Of a DNA stretch of 64,000 nucleotides, positions 13,648-25,200 are shown one piece after another. Under the pieces are notes generated by a model. That model made no database searches. It saw nothing but the letters and a program-made list of their open reading frames with translations, and had not been told where the DNA came from. Both the position numbers and the translations under genes were made by a program. Within the stretch, counting starts at the first letter, position 1; the number at the start of each line of letters is the position of its first letter. This DNA is from Dermatophagoides farinae (taxonomy: Eukaryota > Arthropoda > Arachnida > Sarcoptiformes > Pyroglyphidae), in contig NC_134680.1 of NCBI RefSeq assembly GCF_024713945.1, positions 563,001-627,000 on the forward strand, written 5' to 3'.

Positions 13648-13733
13648 GCCACGCCTTATCATAACTATCAACCTATGCTACTACCACCTGTAGACATAGA
13701 ATATTCACTAATTCTGGATGGGTGGAGCTTACC
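13648..13733 (+). other. Isolated non-repetitive island: orphan exon or small RNA
   Basis: About 86 bp of balanced composition sits inside microsatellite DNA. It follows an acceptor-like tattatctag and is open in one frame (ATPYHNYQPMLLPPV, ILDGWSLPFF). It is followed by a T-run (tacctttttt) that could also be a Pol III terminator. No tRNA, 5S or snRNA match is recognised. Confidence 0.25.
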
Positions 13734-14117
13734 TTTTTTCAGTGTGTGTGTGTGTGTGTGTATGTAATTTGAAATTGATACCATTATTATTCGTTAGATA
13801 AAGAATCCAGCCAAGAATAAAAAACGAAAAAGAATGAAAAAAAAATAGAAACAAAACAAAGAAACTGCAAAAAAAAAAGAATTTGGCGCGCACGTACGCC
13901 CATCAAACAAAAAAATAACACCAGGAAAAAAAAACAACCGAAACTGATGTACGAAACAAACAAACTAATGATGATGGTCTATATGTGTGTGTGTTTAGTT
14001 TCATTCGGAAAAGAAACCAGTGCATACCACATTGAATTTTATGTCCAGACAAAAAAATCATTGACCACCAACGATAAACAACTTGATGATTTTTATATCA
14101 AAAAAAGAAGGAAAAAA

Positions 14118-14307
14118 ATGGCTCAATCATTCTTAAGAATCAGAATCAATCAAAATTATAGACATCGTGATCATTGTTCATCATCAATGAAAAATGACCA
14201 GAATTTGATCCAATTGATCAATTGTTGCCTATCACTATACTGGATAATGACGACAATTATTTTGATTATAATGCCTATTTATATGATTGATGGTCATCAT
14301 TTAATCC

Positions 14308-14338
<31 letters not shown>

Positions 14339-17300
14339 GTTTGTTTTAGTAGATAATCAAACATCTATGGAATGTACATTGGCAAATTTTCAACAATGCA
14401 TTTCCGGTTTATGGTCCACTAGCAATAATAATAATAATAATAATGATGGTAATGGTGATTTAGCATTTCCAATAACATCGGAACAATTAAAATTAACATG
14501 TGAAGATCTGAAAAAACGTGTCCGCTGTTTAGATAGCCATTCGGAACGTTGTTTTACACATGAAATGATGCAAGTGTTTGGCCATATTGTTACGAATGCA
14601 AAACAATTTGTACATGATCTATGTGATGATAAAAAAGTACAAGCAGGTAAGTGTGAATTTGATCCAGAAACAAGATTCATCATGCTGATGTTTTTTTTTC
14701 CTCATCATCATTAGAATATTTAATACATGCAAAATGTTTTCGTAACATTTCATTGGATGAACAAAAATGTGCACATGAATATCGTGATGCTATTGCATTG
14801 CCACCGATTCAATCACAGCCAGTTCATTCACCACCATCACAATATCGACTATCGATTGTCGATTTAATCGATTCAAATTCATTGAAACCAAATCGACTAT
14901 ATCGACAAAAACGGCAATTACAAATGAAAGAAATTATAATGCGGCGAACATGTTGGTAAGTTTTGTTTTGTTTTGTTTTTTTTTTTTTGATTTTTCGTTT
15001 CCGTTATTTTTTTTTCTCTCTCTCTCTCTCTCTCTCTATGCTCAAAATGGTTTTGATATTTACATTGTGTACATATGATTCAGAGATTCTGAATTGTGAT
15101 TCTTTTTATTTCTTTTTTTCTTTGTTCATACAATGAAATCGATCATAATTTGCATTGATGTTTGCATTCTGACATTTTTTTTTTTTTTTTTTGTTTTTAT
15201 TTGATTTATATTCTTTTGGGGCTCGTTGTTTAGGTCAAATTGTTCCATAGTCATCATCATTGTTATTATGTTTTCAAGTTAAATAAACATTGAGAAAACC
15301 AAACCAGAATCTGGTTCTTTTTTTGGATTCTGATTTTTTTTTATCCACTACTCCAATGCTGCTGTTATTCGAGATTGTTAGATCAAAATTTGTTCCCGAA
15401 ATTTGGTGGTTGGTTGGTTGGTTGGTTTTTTTTTGTTTATATTTTCTTTTGTTTTGTTTGTTTGTTGATTTATCTTATTGGATTCTAGGTTCTGGATTCT
15501 GGATTCTGGATTCTGGATTCCGGGTTCTGAGTTCTAGATTCCTGATGATTCTGGTTTCCATCAACCATACAAACATTTTATTCTTTGAATTTAAATTTTC
15601 AGAAAATCCAGAAACAAAAAAATTTTTTCTGATTGATTTACTCGTTTTTGTTTTTTCTCTCACTGCTGTTTTTTTTCTGTTTTCATCAAAGGTGTAGAAA
15701 GAAACAAACAAAAAAAAATTCGTAGTGAAACTCAACTCGTTTTCACACACTCACACACATCATGGTAGTTTCTAAGTGTCCATTGTCCATAATTTGATTT
15801 GCTAAGCAAAAAAAAAAAAAAAACAGCCTCAATGATTAGTGTGTTTGTCCAGCTAGCTAGCTAGCTAGCACACACACAATTAGATTTAGGTTTCTCTTTT
15901 TTTTCGCAAACATCTCTGAAGAATTATCCAACAATACGAATAAATAAATAAATAAAAAAAAACACAGTGAGAAAATCAAATTGCCTGAAGCCCTTGAGAT
16001 AACCAAAAGACGACGACGACGACGGCTGAACAAAAAAAAACCTTGTAAATAAATGTGATAAATATCCACATAAGAGCCATGGATGTGTTTAAATTGTGTC
16101 CAAAACAAACAAACAAACAAACAAATTGGTTAACCCAAAAAAAAAATCGAATGTTTGATTCTTATATTGTAGTTGTTGTCGTTGTTTTTCTTTTGTCCAG
16201 GATGGATATATCATTGGAAACCTGTATGGTGGTGGTGGTGGTTTATTTTCATTTAACTAACACACACACACACAAAAACAAAAAACAAAAAACAAAACAA
16301 AAGCCAAAATCGAAAGCTAAACCCAAGTGACTGCTAGGCTAATCTAATTGTAAATTGCAAGAATCCTGGATCGTAATGGTGGTGGTGGTATCACTTTTTT
16401 TTTCTTTTGGATCGACACACACACACACATATTGTACCCATGAGAATTTTGCATCTCTGGTTAGCTGAATTTTCTGTTTTTTTTTTTTTTTGTTGATTTT
16501 GTTTCTGTTGATTAATCTAATTAAATTTGGTTGATTTTTTTTTCGTTGTTTTTGTTGCAAATGGATTGTGTTGGTTGTGAATGATTTGCCGGAATGTTTT
16601 TTTTGTTTTGTTTTGTTTTGCAATGGAATCATTTGAAAAATTTCAATTTAAGAAATTTTTCACAAAACAAAAACCAAAACTATATGAAAAATATTTAACC
16701 CTTTAACTTACACACACAGGGGAATAAAGAGAAAAAAAAATTAATTTTAACACTTTTTCAGTTCCCAAAAGAGCTAACCATTGTGTCTATGAATGATGAT
16801 GATCATTAATGCGTTGAGAGAGAAAAAAAAATAAATAAATAACTTTTTCTTCTGGTGTTGATTTACATAATTTTTTCATTTTCTCTCACACCTTTCTATC
16901 ACTTCTGAATCCAAAAATTCCTCATTCATTCATTCATCATTTTTAATTTTATCCATCAAAATCACAATACAAAAGTGCCCTACAAGAATTAGTACTATGT
17001 AAACGACTTCATGTACGTGAACAATGTGGTCAATCGGCATCGATATTTATGCGTGATCATTTACCACGTATAACAAATCCAGTATTGGAACAACATTGTC
17101 AAGCATATACATATGGACCAGGTACTTGTGATGAAGCATTATATGGTATACGTGGTCGTATTATAAATACAGGCAATGATGATGATGACGATGGTGATGA
17201 TGATGGTGATGGTAAAAATAAAAATCAAAATAATGCCCATCAACAACAAACAACAAAATTTATTAGACCATCACATAAATCTGAATCAACTTCTTCCGGT

Positions 17301-17501
17301 ACAACAATCATTTTACAAAGACTTAAACAACAACAACAGCAGCAGCGGCAGCAGCAGCAACAACAGCAACAGAATCGTTTAATGAAAATGAATGAACAGA
17401 ATTTACAATCATCAAATGCATCGATTAATTTGTTGAAAAATAATTTATTCATCATCATCATGACAATGGCAATGGGAATGATTTTTTTATTTATTCAATG
17501 A
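14118..17501 (+). CDS. Cys-rich secreted, C-terminally anchored protein (CC-module family)
   Basis: Three coding exons: 14118-14646, 14715-14955 and 16976-17501, with introns of 68 bp and 2,020 bp. I start at MAQSF (A at -3), although the frame is open upstream to 13947 and a Met at 14187 is possible. A hydrophobic leader (IMTTIILIIMPIYMIDG) is followed by Ser and Asn tracts. Then come two cysteine modules: C-x8-C-x7-C-x23-C (LTCEDLKKRVRC onward) and CC-x7-C-x8-C-x23-C (TCCALQELVLCKR onward, created exactly by the second splice). A poly-Gln tract follows, and the end is hydrophobic (LFIIIMTMAMGMIFLFIQ), suggesting a GPI signal or membrane anchor. It is a clear paralogue of the gene at 27690. 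The pattern recalls nematode DUF19-like secreted helical domains, but that link is inference. No function is known. Confidence 0.75.
15480..15540 (+). repeat. GGATTCT heptamer minisatellite
   Basis: Imperfect tandem copies of ttctgga/ggattct, at least six units, inside the long intron. Confidence 0.85.
15851..15869. repeat. (AGCT)n self-complementary microsatellite
   Basis: AGCTAGCTAGCTAGCTAGC, fully palindromic, flanked by a (CA)n run. It could fold into a hairpin. Confidence 0.9.
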
Positions 17502-17518
17502 ACGAATCATTTATTCAT

Positions 17519-18466
17519 TTATCGTCGTTTTTTATATTTGTAATATATAGCACCGGAAATGGCACCAATAACCAATGTAATTGGTATAAATAGCCACCAT
17601 TTACTACTACTATTATTAGAATTATCACCAATAAAATTTTTTTGTAAATCATAACCATATTGTTGACAAATTTTTTCAGTCTTTGAATCTAAATTATCGA
17701 AATTTTCATTTTCATTATGATCAAAATATGGTACATGATGACAAATTTGATCACTTGCCCAACGGAATATTCGACGTGACCATTCAATCAATTTTGATTG
17801 TCCAGTTTGATCACAATAATCATGGGATTCTTTTACAATACATTCAATAAAATTATATTCAGCACAGCAAAATATTTCACGATCAATATTATCGGTAAAT
17901 TTTTTCGACAAATCTTTTTTAGTTTGTTTACGACAATATTCAATATGATTATCACCATTGGCGCCATCTTTTGTATGATTTTTCAAAAAATCTATACAGG
18001 TTTTGATTTGTTTATCATCCGCATACGGTAAAAATAATTCCAATTCATGATGATGATCATCGTGATGTAATGCATAATAGGATAAATTTTGACAATGTTC
18101 TTGCCAATCAATTTTATATGCAGGATCTTTGCAGAAATATTTGGATAAATAATCACGAAATTCATGAACATATTCAACAAGATGTTCAAATGTTTTTTGT
18201 GGACAAAATCTTTGTCCTTGTTGTTCATAACAATGGATTTCATCATATGCTTGGCAACAACTTTCCCATACTGTTGTATAATTGGTATGCAAACGAATTG
18301 GATCATAATCAATCAATGCACCGGTTCGACACCATTGTATAAGATTAGCACCGGTCAATGTGTCGATACAATCACGTGCAAATTCATCTGGTTTCACTTC
18401 GGATGTTGATTGTGATAATAATGTTGATAATAACAGCAACAAAAAGTGAAAGTGAAAATTTTTCAT
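17519..18466 (-). CDS. Single-pass membrane protein with two CC-x7-C-x8-C modules
   Basis: Single exon, 315 aa. I start at MKNFHFHF (18466) because the 11 codons upstream begin with GTG, not ATG. The order is: a signal peptide (LLLLLSTLLSQSTS), an ectodomain with two modules (SCCQAYDEIHCYEQQGQRFC to KYFC, and FCCAEYNFIECIVKESHDYC to QIC), an Asn-rich spacer, a C-terminal membrane segment (WWLFIPITLVIGAISGAIYY) and a KYKKRR cytoplasmic tail. Module spacing is identical to that in the neighbours at 14118 and 27690. Its stop lies 17 bp from the stop of the convergent gene ending at 17501. Its likely AATAAA signals fall at or inside that gene's last exon, so the transcripts should overlap. It could be a receptor or adhesion-type surface protein; no function is known. 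Confidence 0.8.
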   Translation of the reverse strand: MKNFHFHFLLLLLSTLLSQSTSEVKPDEFARDCIDTLTGANLIQWCRTGALIDYDPIRLHTNYTTVWESCCQAYDEIHCYEQQGQRFCPQKTFEHLVEYVHEFRDYLSKYFCKDPAYKIDWQEHCQNLSYYALHHDDHHHELELFLPYADDKQIKTCIDFLKNHTKDGANGDNHIEYCRKQTKKDLSKKFTDNIDREIFCCAEYNFIECIVKESHDYCDQTGQSKLIEWSRRIFRWASDQICHHVPYFDHNENENFDNLDSKTEKICQQYGYDLQKNFIGDNSNNSSSKWWLFIPITLVIGAISGAIYYKYKKRR

Positions 18467-18554
18467 TTTTTTCCGATTTTTTGTTTTGATTTTATTCACT
18501 GCAAAAAAAAAAACACTGGAAAATGGAAATACTTATTCTCATATGCTGCTCTGG

Positions 18555-18562
18555 TTTTTATA
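18555..18562 (-). promoter_or_regulatory. TATA box of the 18466 gene
   Basis: TATAAAAA on the minus strand, 89 bp upstream of the chosen ATG. The tract tttttttgcag just 5' of the ATG resembles an acceptor, but with this TATA box it is more likely 5'UTR. Confidence 0.5.
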
Positions 18563-19100
18563 CATTTTTTCAATCATCATTGATTCATCATCGATTGATT
18601 GGTTATCGATTTTTCAAAAAAAAAAAAAAAAAAACAAAGGCCATTGTTTTTTTTTTTGGTTCCATCCGGAAAAAAAACAAAAAGGATGGGCGTTTTTTCC
18701 ATCGGTAATTTATTGTTTGCATTTCTGTTGATTAGAGAAACACAGAGATTACTACACTGGAAAAAAAAATTTCCACAAAAATAAAAAAAAAATTACCTGC
18801 AAATAATAAATGATGATGATCGTAATAATAGCCACAGGTATCAAAAATTATACAAAAAAAAATTGTTAACATGAATGATGATGGCCTTGAATTAATTAAA
18901 TCGATGATTGCAAATCACATAAATTGTGTGTACAAAATTTGTGATTCCACAACTAACAAACCAAAACTTGTTAGTCAAGTTATTAGGTGTTGATGATCAT
19001 TTTTTTTTTTTTTGAATAATTTGATTCTTTGAAAATCGAGAAAAAAAATTCATGGATTTTCCAATTTTGAAATCACCGAAATTCTCACACCATCATTGGC
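18563..19100. other. Divergent intergenic region
   Basis: Roughly 540 bp between two TATA boxes that point in opposite directions. It holds A- and T-runs and no gene. Confidence 0.6.
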
Positions 19101-19108
19101 TATAAAAA
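19101..19108 (+). promoter_or_regulatory. TATA box of the 19177 gene
   Basis: TATAAAAA lies 76 bp upstream of the ATG at 19177. This decides the start against the longer open frame from 19096, which would run through the TATA box. Confidence 0.65.
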
Positions 19109-19176
19109 CGGGGCCATACATTCATTCATTTATTCATTCAATTTTCGAGATTTTCATCATCATCATCACCGTCATA

Positions 19177-19386
19177 ATGAAATTATTGATACCATCGATG
19201 GCCATTTTGGCCATTATATCGGCCATTTTCATGACCATTATTGGCCAACAAACTGTCGATTGTGGTGGCTATCATGGTGGTTATGGCTATGTTCAACCTA
19301 TTTATTATCCAGTACATGGTAAAGGTAAATATAAATCCAAAATCAAGATTAAATCAAAATCAAAAGGACGATATTATTATGGCTAA
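19177..19386 (+). CDS. Small secreted Gly/Tyr/Lys-rich peptide
   Basis: 69 aa, single exon. A signal peptide (MKLLIPSMAILAIISAIFM onward, cut likely after GQQTVDC or nearby) precedes a short mature part with Gly-Tyr repeats (GGYHGGYGYVQPIYY) and a strongly basic Lys/Ser tail (KYKSKIKIKSKSKGRYYYG). TATA box upstream and AATAAA about 20 bp downstream. The composition suits a cuticle-associated or cationic antimicrobial-type peptide; I recognise no family. Confidence 0.7.
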   Translation: MKLLIPSMAILAIISAIFMTIIGQQTVDCGGYHGGYGYVQPIYYPVHGKGKYKSKIKIKSKSKGRYYYG

Positions 19387-19641
19387 AAAAACAAAACAAA
19401 ACAATCAATAAATCGATCAATCAATCAATCAAATTACGTGTAATAATTATGCATTTTGTTTGTTTGTAACGAAAATTTTCTAAAATTCAAATTAAATAAA
19501 ATAAAAATTTTGTTCACCAATCACTATAAATTTAATCAATAAATAAATGTCAATGTTCCATTTTTGTTTATTTTGCGTTTGTTTTTCTGGGTAAAAAAAA
19601 AAAATTTTTTCTTCATCTGTACAACAACAACAAAAAAAAAC

Positions 19642-20691
19642 ATGACTGATAATGAAATGGATGGCAAGAAAAACAAAACATCCACAATATCAATACGAGC
19701 ACCATCACCACCACCATTACTACCACCGCCCATATCAATATCACGGCCAACCGCAACCACAACGGCGACGACATCTACCACTATGGATCAATCTACAGTA
19801 GCACGAACCATCAATGATAATGATAATGTGATGATAGTAAAACCAAAAAGTCAACAAATAAAAATAAAAATCGATGTTTACCGTAGTCCATCATCATCGA
19901 AATCATCATCAAAATCACCATCATCATCACGAAGATCATCACGTAGTAAGAAACAAAAATCACCAATATCAACAGTACAAATACGTCCATTAGTAGCGGC
20001 AATAGCAAATGCTATCAACTGTGATGAACCAGCATCATCAGTTGAATTGGAATCGAAAATTTTGGAAAAACAAAAACCACCACCACAACCACCAACGTTA
20101 CAACTGCAACAATTGAAACCGAAATCATCACCACCGAAAAAGCCACAAACGATGACGATAAAATCAGTCCCACCATTGATGCAACAACAACAACAACCGG
20201 CACCATCGACAAAATCACCACCTAAATTTCAGCCAATAGTAATACCAAAACAACCGCAACAGCAGTCGCAACCGCAACCGCAACAACAGCAACTGTTATG
20301 TAAAAATTGTCGTAAAATTTTGACAAATGGCGATCTTGATACATTGAATGATGGTGGAACAACATCGGATTTGAATCAAAGTACGATTCATTCATTTTTT
20401 CAGCCACCAATTCGACGATCACGATTTTCTCGTGGCCGTCGTCGTGGTTATGGTCGCAGAGGTCGCGGTGGTCGCCGTAGTGTTCGTCGTCAAACATATC
20501 GTCGATCACTTTATTATTCAACATCAATAAAACAACAAAGACCACCACCACTACCAAGACAATTAAGATCATCGATATCGATTCGAAGAAATCAACAACA
20601 ACAACAAGGTCGTCGTAGTCGTCGATTATCAAGCTGGACAATGGCCAATCGATTAGTACGTGATAATAGACAAAGAAGTTTAACATTGTAA
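19642..20691 (+). CDS. Basic low-complexity protein with RGG-type Arg/Gly region
   Basis: Single exon, 349 aa from MTDNEMDGKK; the frame upstream of 19642 is oligo-T derived. It has a Pro-rich N-terminus, an SR-like basic Ser block (SRRSSRSKKQKS), Pro/Gln tracts, one Cys pair (LCKNCRKIL), and an Arg/Gly region (SRGRRRGYGRRGRGGRRSVR). It ends TMANRLVRDNRQRSLTL. The composition is typical of nuclear RNA-binding or mRNP adaptor proteins methylated by PRMT1, but I cannot assign an orthologue. It is convergent with troponin I. Confidence 0.6.
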   Translation: MTDNEMDGKKNKTSTISIRAPSPPPLLPPPISISRPTATTTATTSTTMDQSTVARTINDNDNVMIVKPKSQQIKIKIDVYRSPSSSKSSSKSPSSSRRSSRSKKQKSPISTVQIRPLVAAIANAINCDEPASSVELESKILEKQKPPPQPPTLQLQQLKPKSSPPKKPQTMTIKSVPPLMQQQQQPAPSTKSPPKFQPIVIPKQPQQQSQPQPQQQQLLCKNCRKILTNGDLDTLNDGGTTSDLNQSTIHSFFQPPIRRSRFSRGRRRGYGRRGRGGRRSVRRQTYRRSLYYSTSIKQQRPPPLPRQLRSSISIRRNQQQQQGRRSRRLSSWTMANRLVRDNRQRSLTL

Positions 20692-20984
20692 ACACAACAA
20701 CAGCAACAATTTTTTTTTATTTAAAATTTATTTTTTTTAAATAATAATGCAAATATATGTGTGTGTGTGGGTGGGTTGTTGTGTATGTATGTGTGATTGA
20801 TTGATTGATTGATTGATTGTAAAATAAAATTTATAATTTAAATTTTTTTCAACAATCACCCCCTCCCACACACACATACAGCGCATGCGTGTGTGGGCGT
20901 TTCATTCACGTTTTATAAATGATGATAATGATGGTGTGTATTTTTTTTTTCGTTTTGCCATTCGTTTCATTTCATTTCATTCAT

Positions 20985-22249
20985 TCATTCATCGGCTTCA
21001 GCTTCTTCTACTTCCAATTTATGTCCACCTTTTTTGGCCCAATCTGGTTGATCTTTTGTCTATGGTTGTGTATTTGGATTTAAAAACAAACAACAACAAC
21101 AACAACAACAGAGAAAAAACTTACATCTTTATCATCATCAACGGTAAATTTAGTGGATTGTACACGTTTCAAATTCTGTCGGAAATCTTGATCAGCTTTA
21201 GCGGCAACTTTGGCCATTTTTTCCAGTTTGGCATCATATTTAGAAACCTTTTTCAATGCTGGTTTAAGGCTTTTTTTTCATTCAAAAACAGCAAAAAAAA
21301 TGAATATTTGAAAATTGGCAGAAGCAAAAACAGAAAAAACAAACAAACTTACAATTTACCACGCATATCGCTTACTTGTACCTGTAATTCATTGATTAGA
21401 TAATCTTTTTGTCTTACATCATATTCAAGATCATATTTGTTATATTCCAATTTTGAAATACGATCATGATATTCTTGACAAACTTTTTTCATTGCATCTA
21501 CATTATTTTATATGATGGAATTGAGAAACGAATGATTCAGTAAAAAACAATTTCACTTACCTGCATTCATGCCATCCAAATTTTTTGGCTGACCACAACG
21601 TTTCGATAACATTTCACGACGTTCAGCTGCACGTCTTTCCTGTTCACGTTTGACAGCTTCGGCAGCATTTTTACGTAATAATGTCTAATTGATTTATTGA
21701 TTAAAATGATCTGATGATGATGATGATTGATCAGAAAACAATAATAAACTTACACGTAATTTACGTTTACGTTCCGGTGTCATAAAACCTTTTTTTCCTT
21801 TTTTTGCACGTGCCGCCTCTTCAAGACGTGCACGTACTTCAGCTTTTTTACGTTCCTTTTCTTCGGCTTTACGTCTTTCTTCCTGTGGAATTTGTTAAGA
21901 AAAAAAATTGATTGATTTATTGATTGAAATCAATGTTGGTTATTTAAAAACAAAGAAAAAAATTTTTTTTTAAGCATTGAAACAAAATGGGATTGGTACA
22001 CTACTTCAGAAAGACGTTTACGAGCTTCAGCTTGATCACGTCGTCTACGTTCCATAAATGGATCAATATTAGTAGACTTATAGGATTTTTTTAATTGGAT
22101 CGGTGGACATTGGGATTGATTCAGGAATCCATACAAATGGACAAATGGATACAATTCATGGTTCAATGGAAACAAACAAACAAACAAACAGACAAAGATT
22201 AAGAAGGAATGGCAAAAAAAATGCCACTTACCTCGGTTAGATTGGCCAT
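20985..22249 (-). CDS. Troponin I
   Basis: Seven coding exons on the minus strand: 22249-22232, 22076-22005, 21882-21754, 21684-21561, 21497-21353, 21269-21125 and 21059-20985, giving 235 aa. Motifs diagnostic of arthropod TnI (Drosophila wupA) are [65 protein letters not shown] and a C-terminal [10 protein letters not shown] tail. It inhibits actomyosin in the troponin complex of striated muscle. All splice phases join in frame; the acceptor of exon 2 (ataag) is weak. An acceptor just upstream of the ATG (ttttatag, exon from 22286) implies a non-coding first exon. A possible donor on this strand lies at 24140, which is inference. Identity is firm; alternative exons cannot be excluded. Confidence 0.9.
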
Positions 22250-25200
22250 TTTTGTTGTTGTTGTTGTGACCGGAAAAAAACCAATTCTATAAAACACCAC
22301 AAATGAACAGAATTAAATATTGAGAATTATTTTCAATCACTAATTACAGGATTCTTTATAGAATCACACAAGCTTATTTGGAATCATTTGTGTGTGATTA
22401 TAACTTACAAACACTTGAATCTTAAGACGACAAAAGAAGAAGAAAAAGAAGAAAAAAAGGGAAAGAATCTAATCTAGGTCAACATATCACATCATTCATT
22501 TGGCTTGAAATTCTGATTTATTTTTTGTCATGAATTTTGCTACTTTATTTTTTTCTCTGCCTGTTTGTCATCTTTTCACAACCAGAGAGAGAGAGAAAAA
22601 AAATGTGAAATTTTCTTCTTCTTCGTTTTTTTTTTGTTTTCATTGAATCGAAATTTTTTACTGATGAGAATTTAGGCTTTTTTTTCGCTTGCTTGCTTCA
22701 TGGTGATATGACGCTAACCAATCTTGTTCATTCATTCATTCATTTAATCTAAAACATGAACAAGATTGTCGTTTTGACTTTTACTTTTTTTGTCTGTCGT
22801 GTGTTTAAAGGAATCATGAGAGAGGACTTGGCCATGATGGAAATTCAAATAACGAGAGAGAAAGAGAAAGAAGCGAATAAACAACAAGCAGAATTCTGGC
22901 ATTATTCCAGTATTGAACACAACAGTAAGCGATAAACAACAACATTATCATAAATATCAAAAAAAAAGTGGAGAATAAAAAAAAAGAGTCAAGAATAACA
23001 CACAAAGAGCAAAACATTTGTTGTTGTTGTTGTTGTTGTTGTTAACATTTCTGCGACACACACACATACAAAAATTCAATTCTAAATCTAAAAAGAACCG
23101 GAAGTTTTTTTTTGTTGTTTTCAATGAAAATCAATGTTCAACAATGAATTGAATAATAATGGGAAATGGCTAACTATGTGTATCGATTGATTCGTTTTGA
23201 TTTTGAATATCAATTTTGATCGATTCATTTATTTTTTTTTTTTGTTTTACACTCAATGATTATCTATTAATTGTCACACACACACACACATACGAACACA
23301 AGGCTTTGGGAAATGTGATGCCAAGATATCATCATCATCATTAACGGTGGATTGATGTTGATGATGATAATGAATATATGGATATAGAATGTAGGTGTAA
23401 GTGTAACTAAACAACCATAGAATTCTGTAGAATGTGTTTTATTCTAGTTTCTTCTTTCATAAATATTACACACATATTTATATTTTAGAAATTAGAGATT
23501 TATACAGACAATGTCATCATATACTTATTGACATTGAATTAGATGATTATTTCTCTCTCTCTCTCTCTCTCTGTGTATGTGTGTGTATTATATATTCAAA
23601 TTAAGATTATGATTAATGGTATTCTGTGCCCGTGTGTGTGTGTGTGTTCATTGATGCATTCTTAAAAAAAAAATTCAAAAAAGTGACAATCACGAACAAT
23701 AGATGGCGCTTTTGTTTTTTCAAAATATGCAAAACAAAATTCATTCGAAATTTTGGCCATAAACACAAAATGTGCATGTGTGTGTGTGTTTGTATACGAA
23801 TCAATTTGATCATCATCATCAATCAATTTACATAAATGTGGGTGTGTTGTTGTTGTTCATCATAATTTAGCATATATATATGTGGCCGATAGAAAAAAAA
23901 TTTTGTTTGTTTACAAATTTTCAAAATTCTTTTCTTGTTTTTTTTTGAAATCTCAGCATTTTTTTTTCTGTTCACTCAGAATAAACAATCTTTATGTGAA
24001 CGTTATGATGAGCAAAATTATATATTTACAAACAAACAAACAAACAAAAAAATGAAATTTTTGGCAAATCGAATGAATGGCGAAACGGAAATCAAAACAT
24101 TATTGATTTATGAAGGTGTGAAAATAAAACGATGACTTACCCCACAGAAAAAAATGAACGTTGAAAGTTCAAAAAAATTTGATATTGATCGAACCAACAA
24201 AAACACGAATCGACACTGAATGAATATATGGATCGTTTTGAAAAAAAACAAAACAAAAAACAATACAAGACAAGACAAAAACCGATTTGTTGCTCGTTTG
24301 CTTGCGATGATGACGATGATTATGATGATGAATGATGGTGATCAAATGATGGTAAATGGTAAATCAAATCAAAATCGAATACTAAAAAATACAAAACAAA
24401 ATAGCAATGAATCAAAAGAAGAAAACAATAAAAAAAACAATAAAAAATTATTGTCCAATTTCGATGAATCGAATCGAGTAGAACACAAACGAACGAAAAT
24501 AAAAAAAAAGAATTTTTTACTGACAACAAAATGTCACTAGTAACAAGCTGTGAATTGAAAAAGAGACAAGATCATGAATGAAGCGTTGAGAAGAAGAAGA
24601 AGAAGAAAGGACGAAGTAGAATAACAAAAAAAAAAATGAAATGAAATGAAAAATTCGTCACAATTTTAACAGGCACGAAACGAAAAATATTGCAATGATG
24701 ATGATGATGATGATTGAATGAATGAATCGGATAAATATCGATGATCAAAACCAACATATATATATATATTGCACACACACAAACAAACACACAAACACAC
24801 ACAGAATAATGTTGATTTTTTTGTGTGTTTTTTTTTTAACGGAATAGAACGGAAATGGAAATTGTCACCATTTATCATTCATTCATTTGAAAGAGTCACT
24901 GTGTGTGTTATGTTGTGTTGTGTTGTGTTGGTCGAAATTCTTTTGGCGGGCGTTTTATTTTTTTTTATTTTTATTTTTTTCGATAGAAACACAACAGAAT
25001 TATAGAATCTATAGTCATATCATCATCATCATCATCATAACTAAATATAGTTCGATATACAATACATACATACACACATGCATACATTTAGGGTATAAAT
25101 AGAATCGAATCTTGTAGATTTTGTGTGGATTCTTTCTTTCTTTTTTTTCCTACACAAAAGTAGGTGTGTACATCGTTTTGATGATACAAATAACTATTAC

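Larger units (their letters stand above)
10959..14117. other. Gene-poor stretch with two unexplained islands
   Basis: Mostly microsatellites ((GT)n near 12150 and 13370; a T-run near 12470; (AG)n near 12360 and 12630). Two stretches are less repetitive: 11512-11813 on the minus strand and 13648-13733 on the plus strand, described separately. Polyadenylation-type AATAAA motifs for the upstream gene occur near 11005 and 11056. Confidence 0.5.
14956..16975 (+). other. 2-kb intron of the Cys-rich gene
   Basis: Begins gtaag and ends aaaag, with a weak pyrimidine tract before the acceptor. The join restores TGT-TGT-GCC (CCA), matching the CCAV of the paralogue at 27690. The intron holds low-complexity DNA, a 7-bp minisatellite (15480-15540) and an AGCT palindromic run (15851-15869); no gene is seen. 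Confidence 0.7.

Noticed and set aside
15290-15750. Open frames over the GGATTCT minisatellite
   Set aside because: Repeat-driven and inside the 2-kb intron of the Cys-rich gene.
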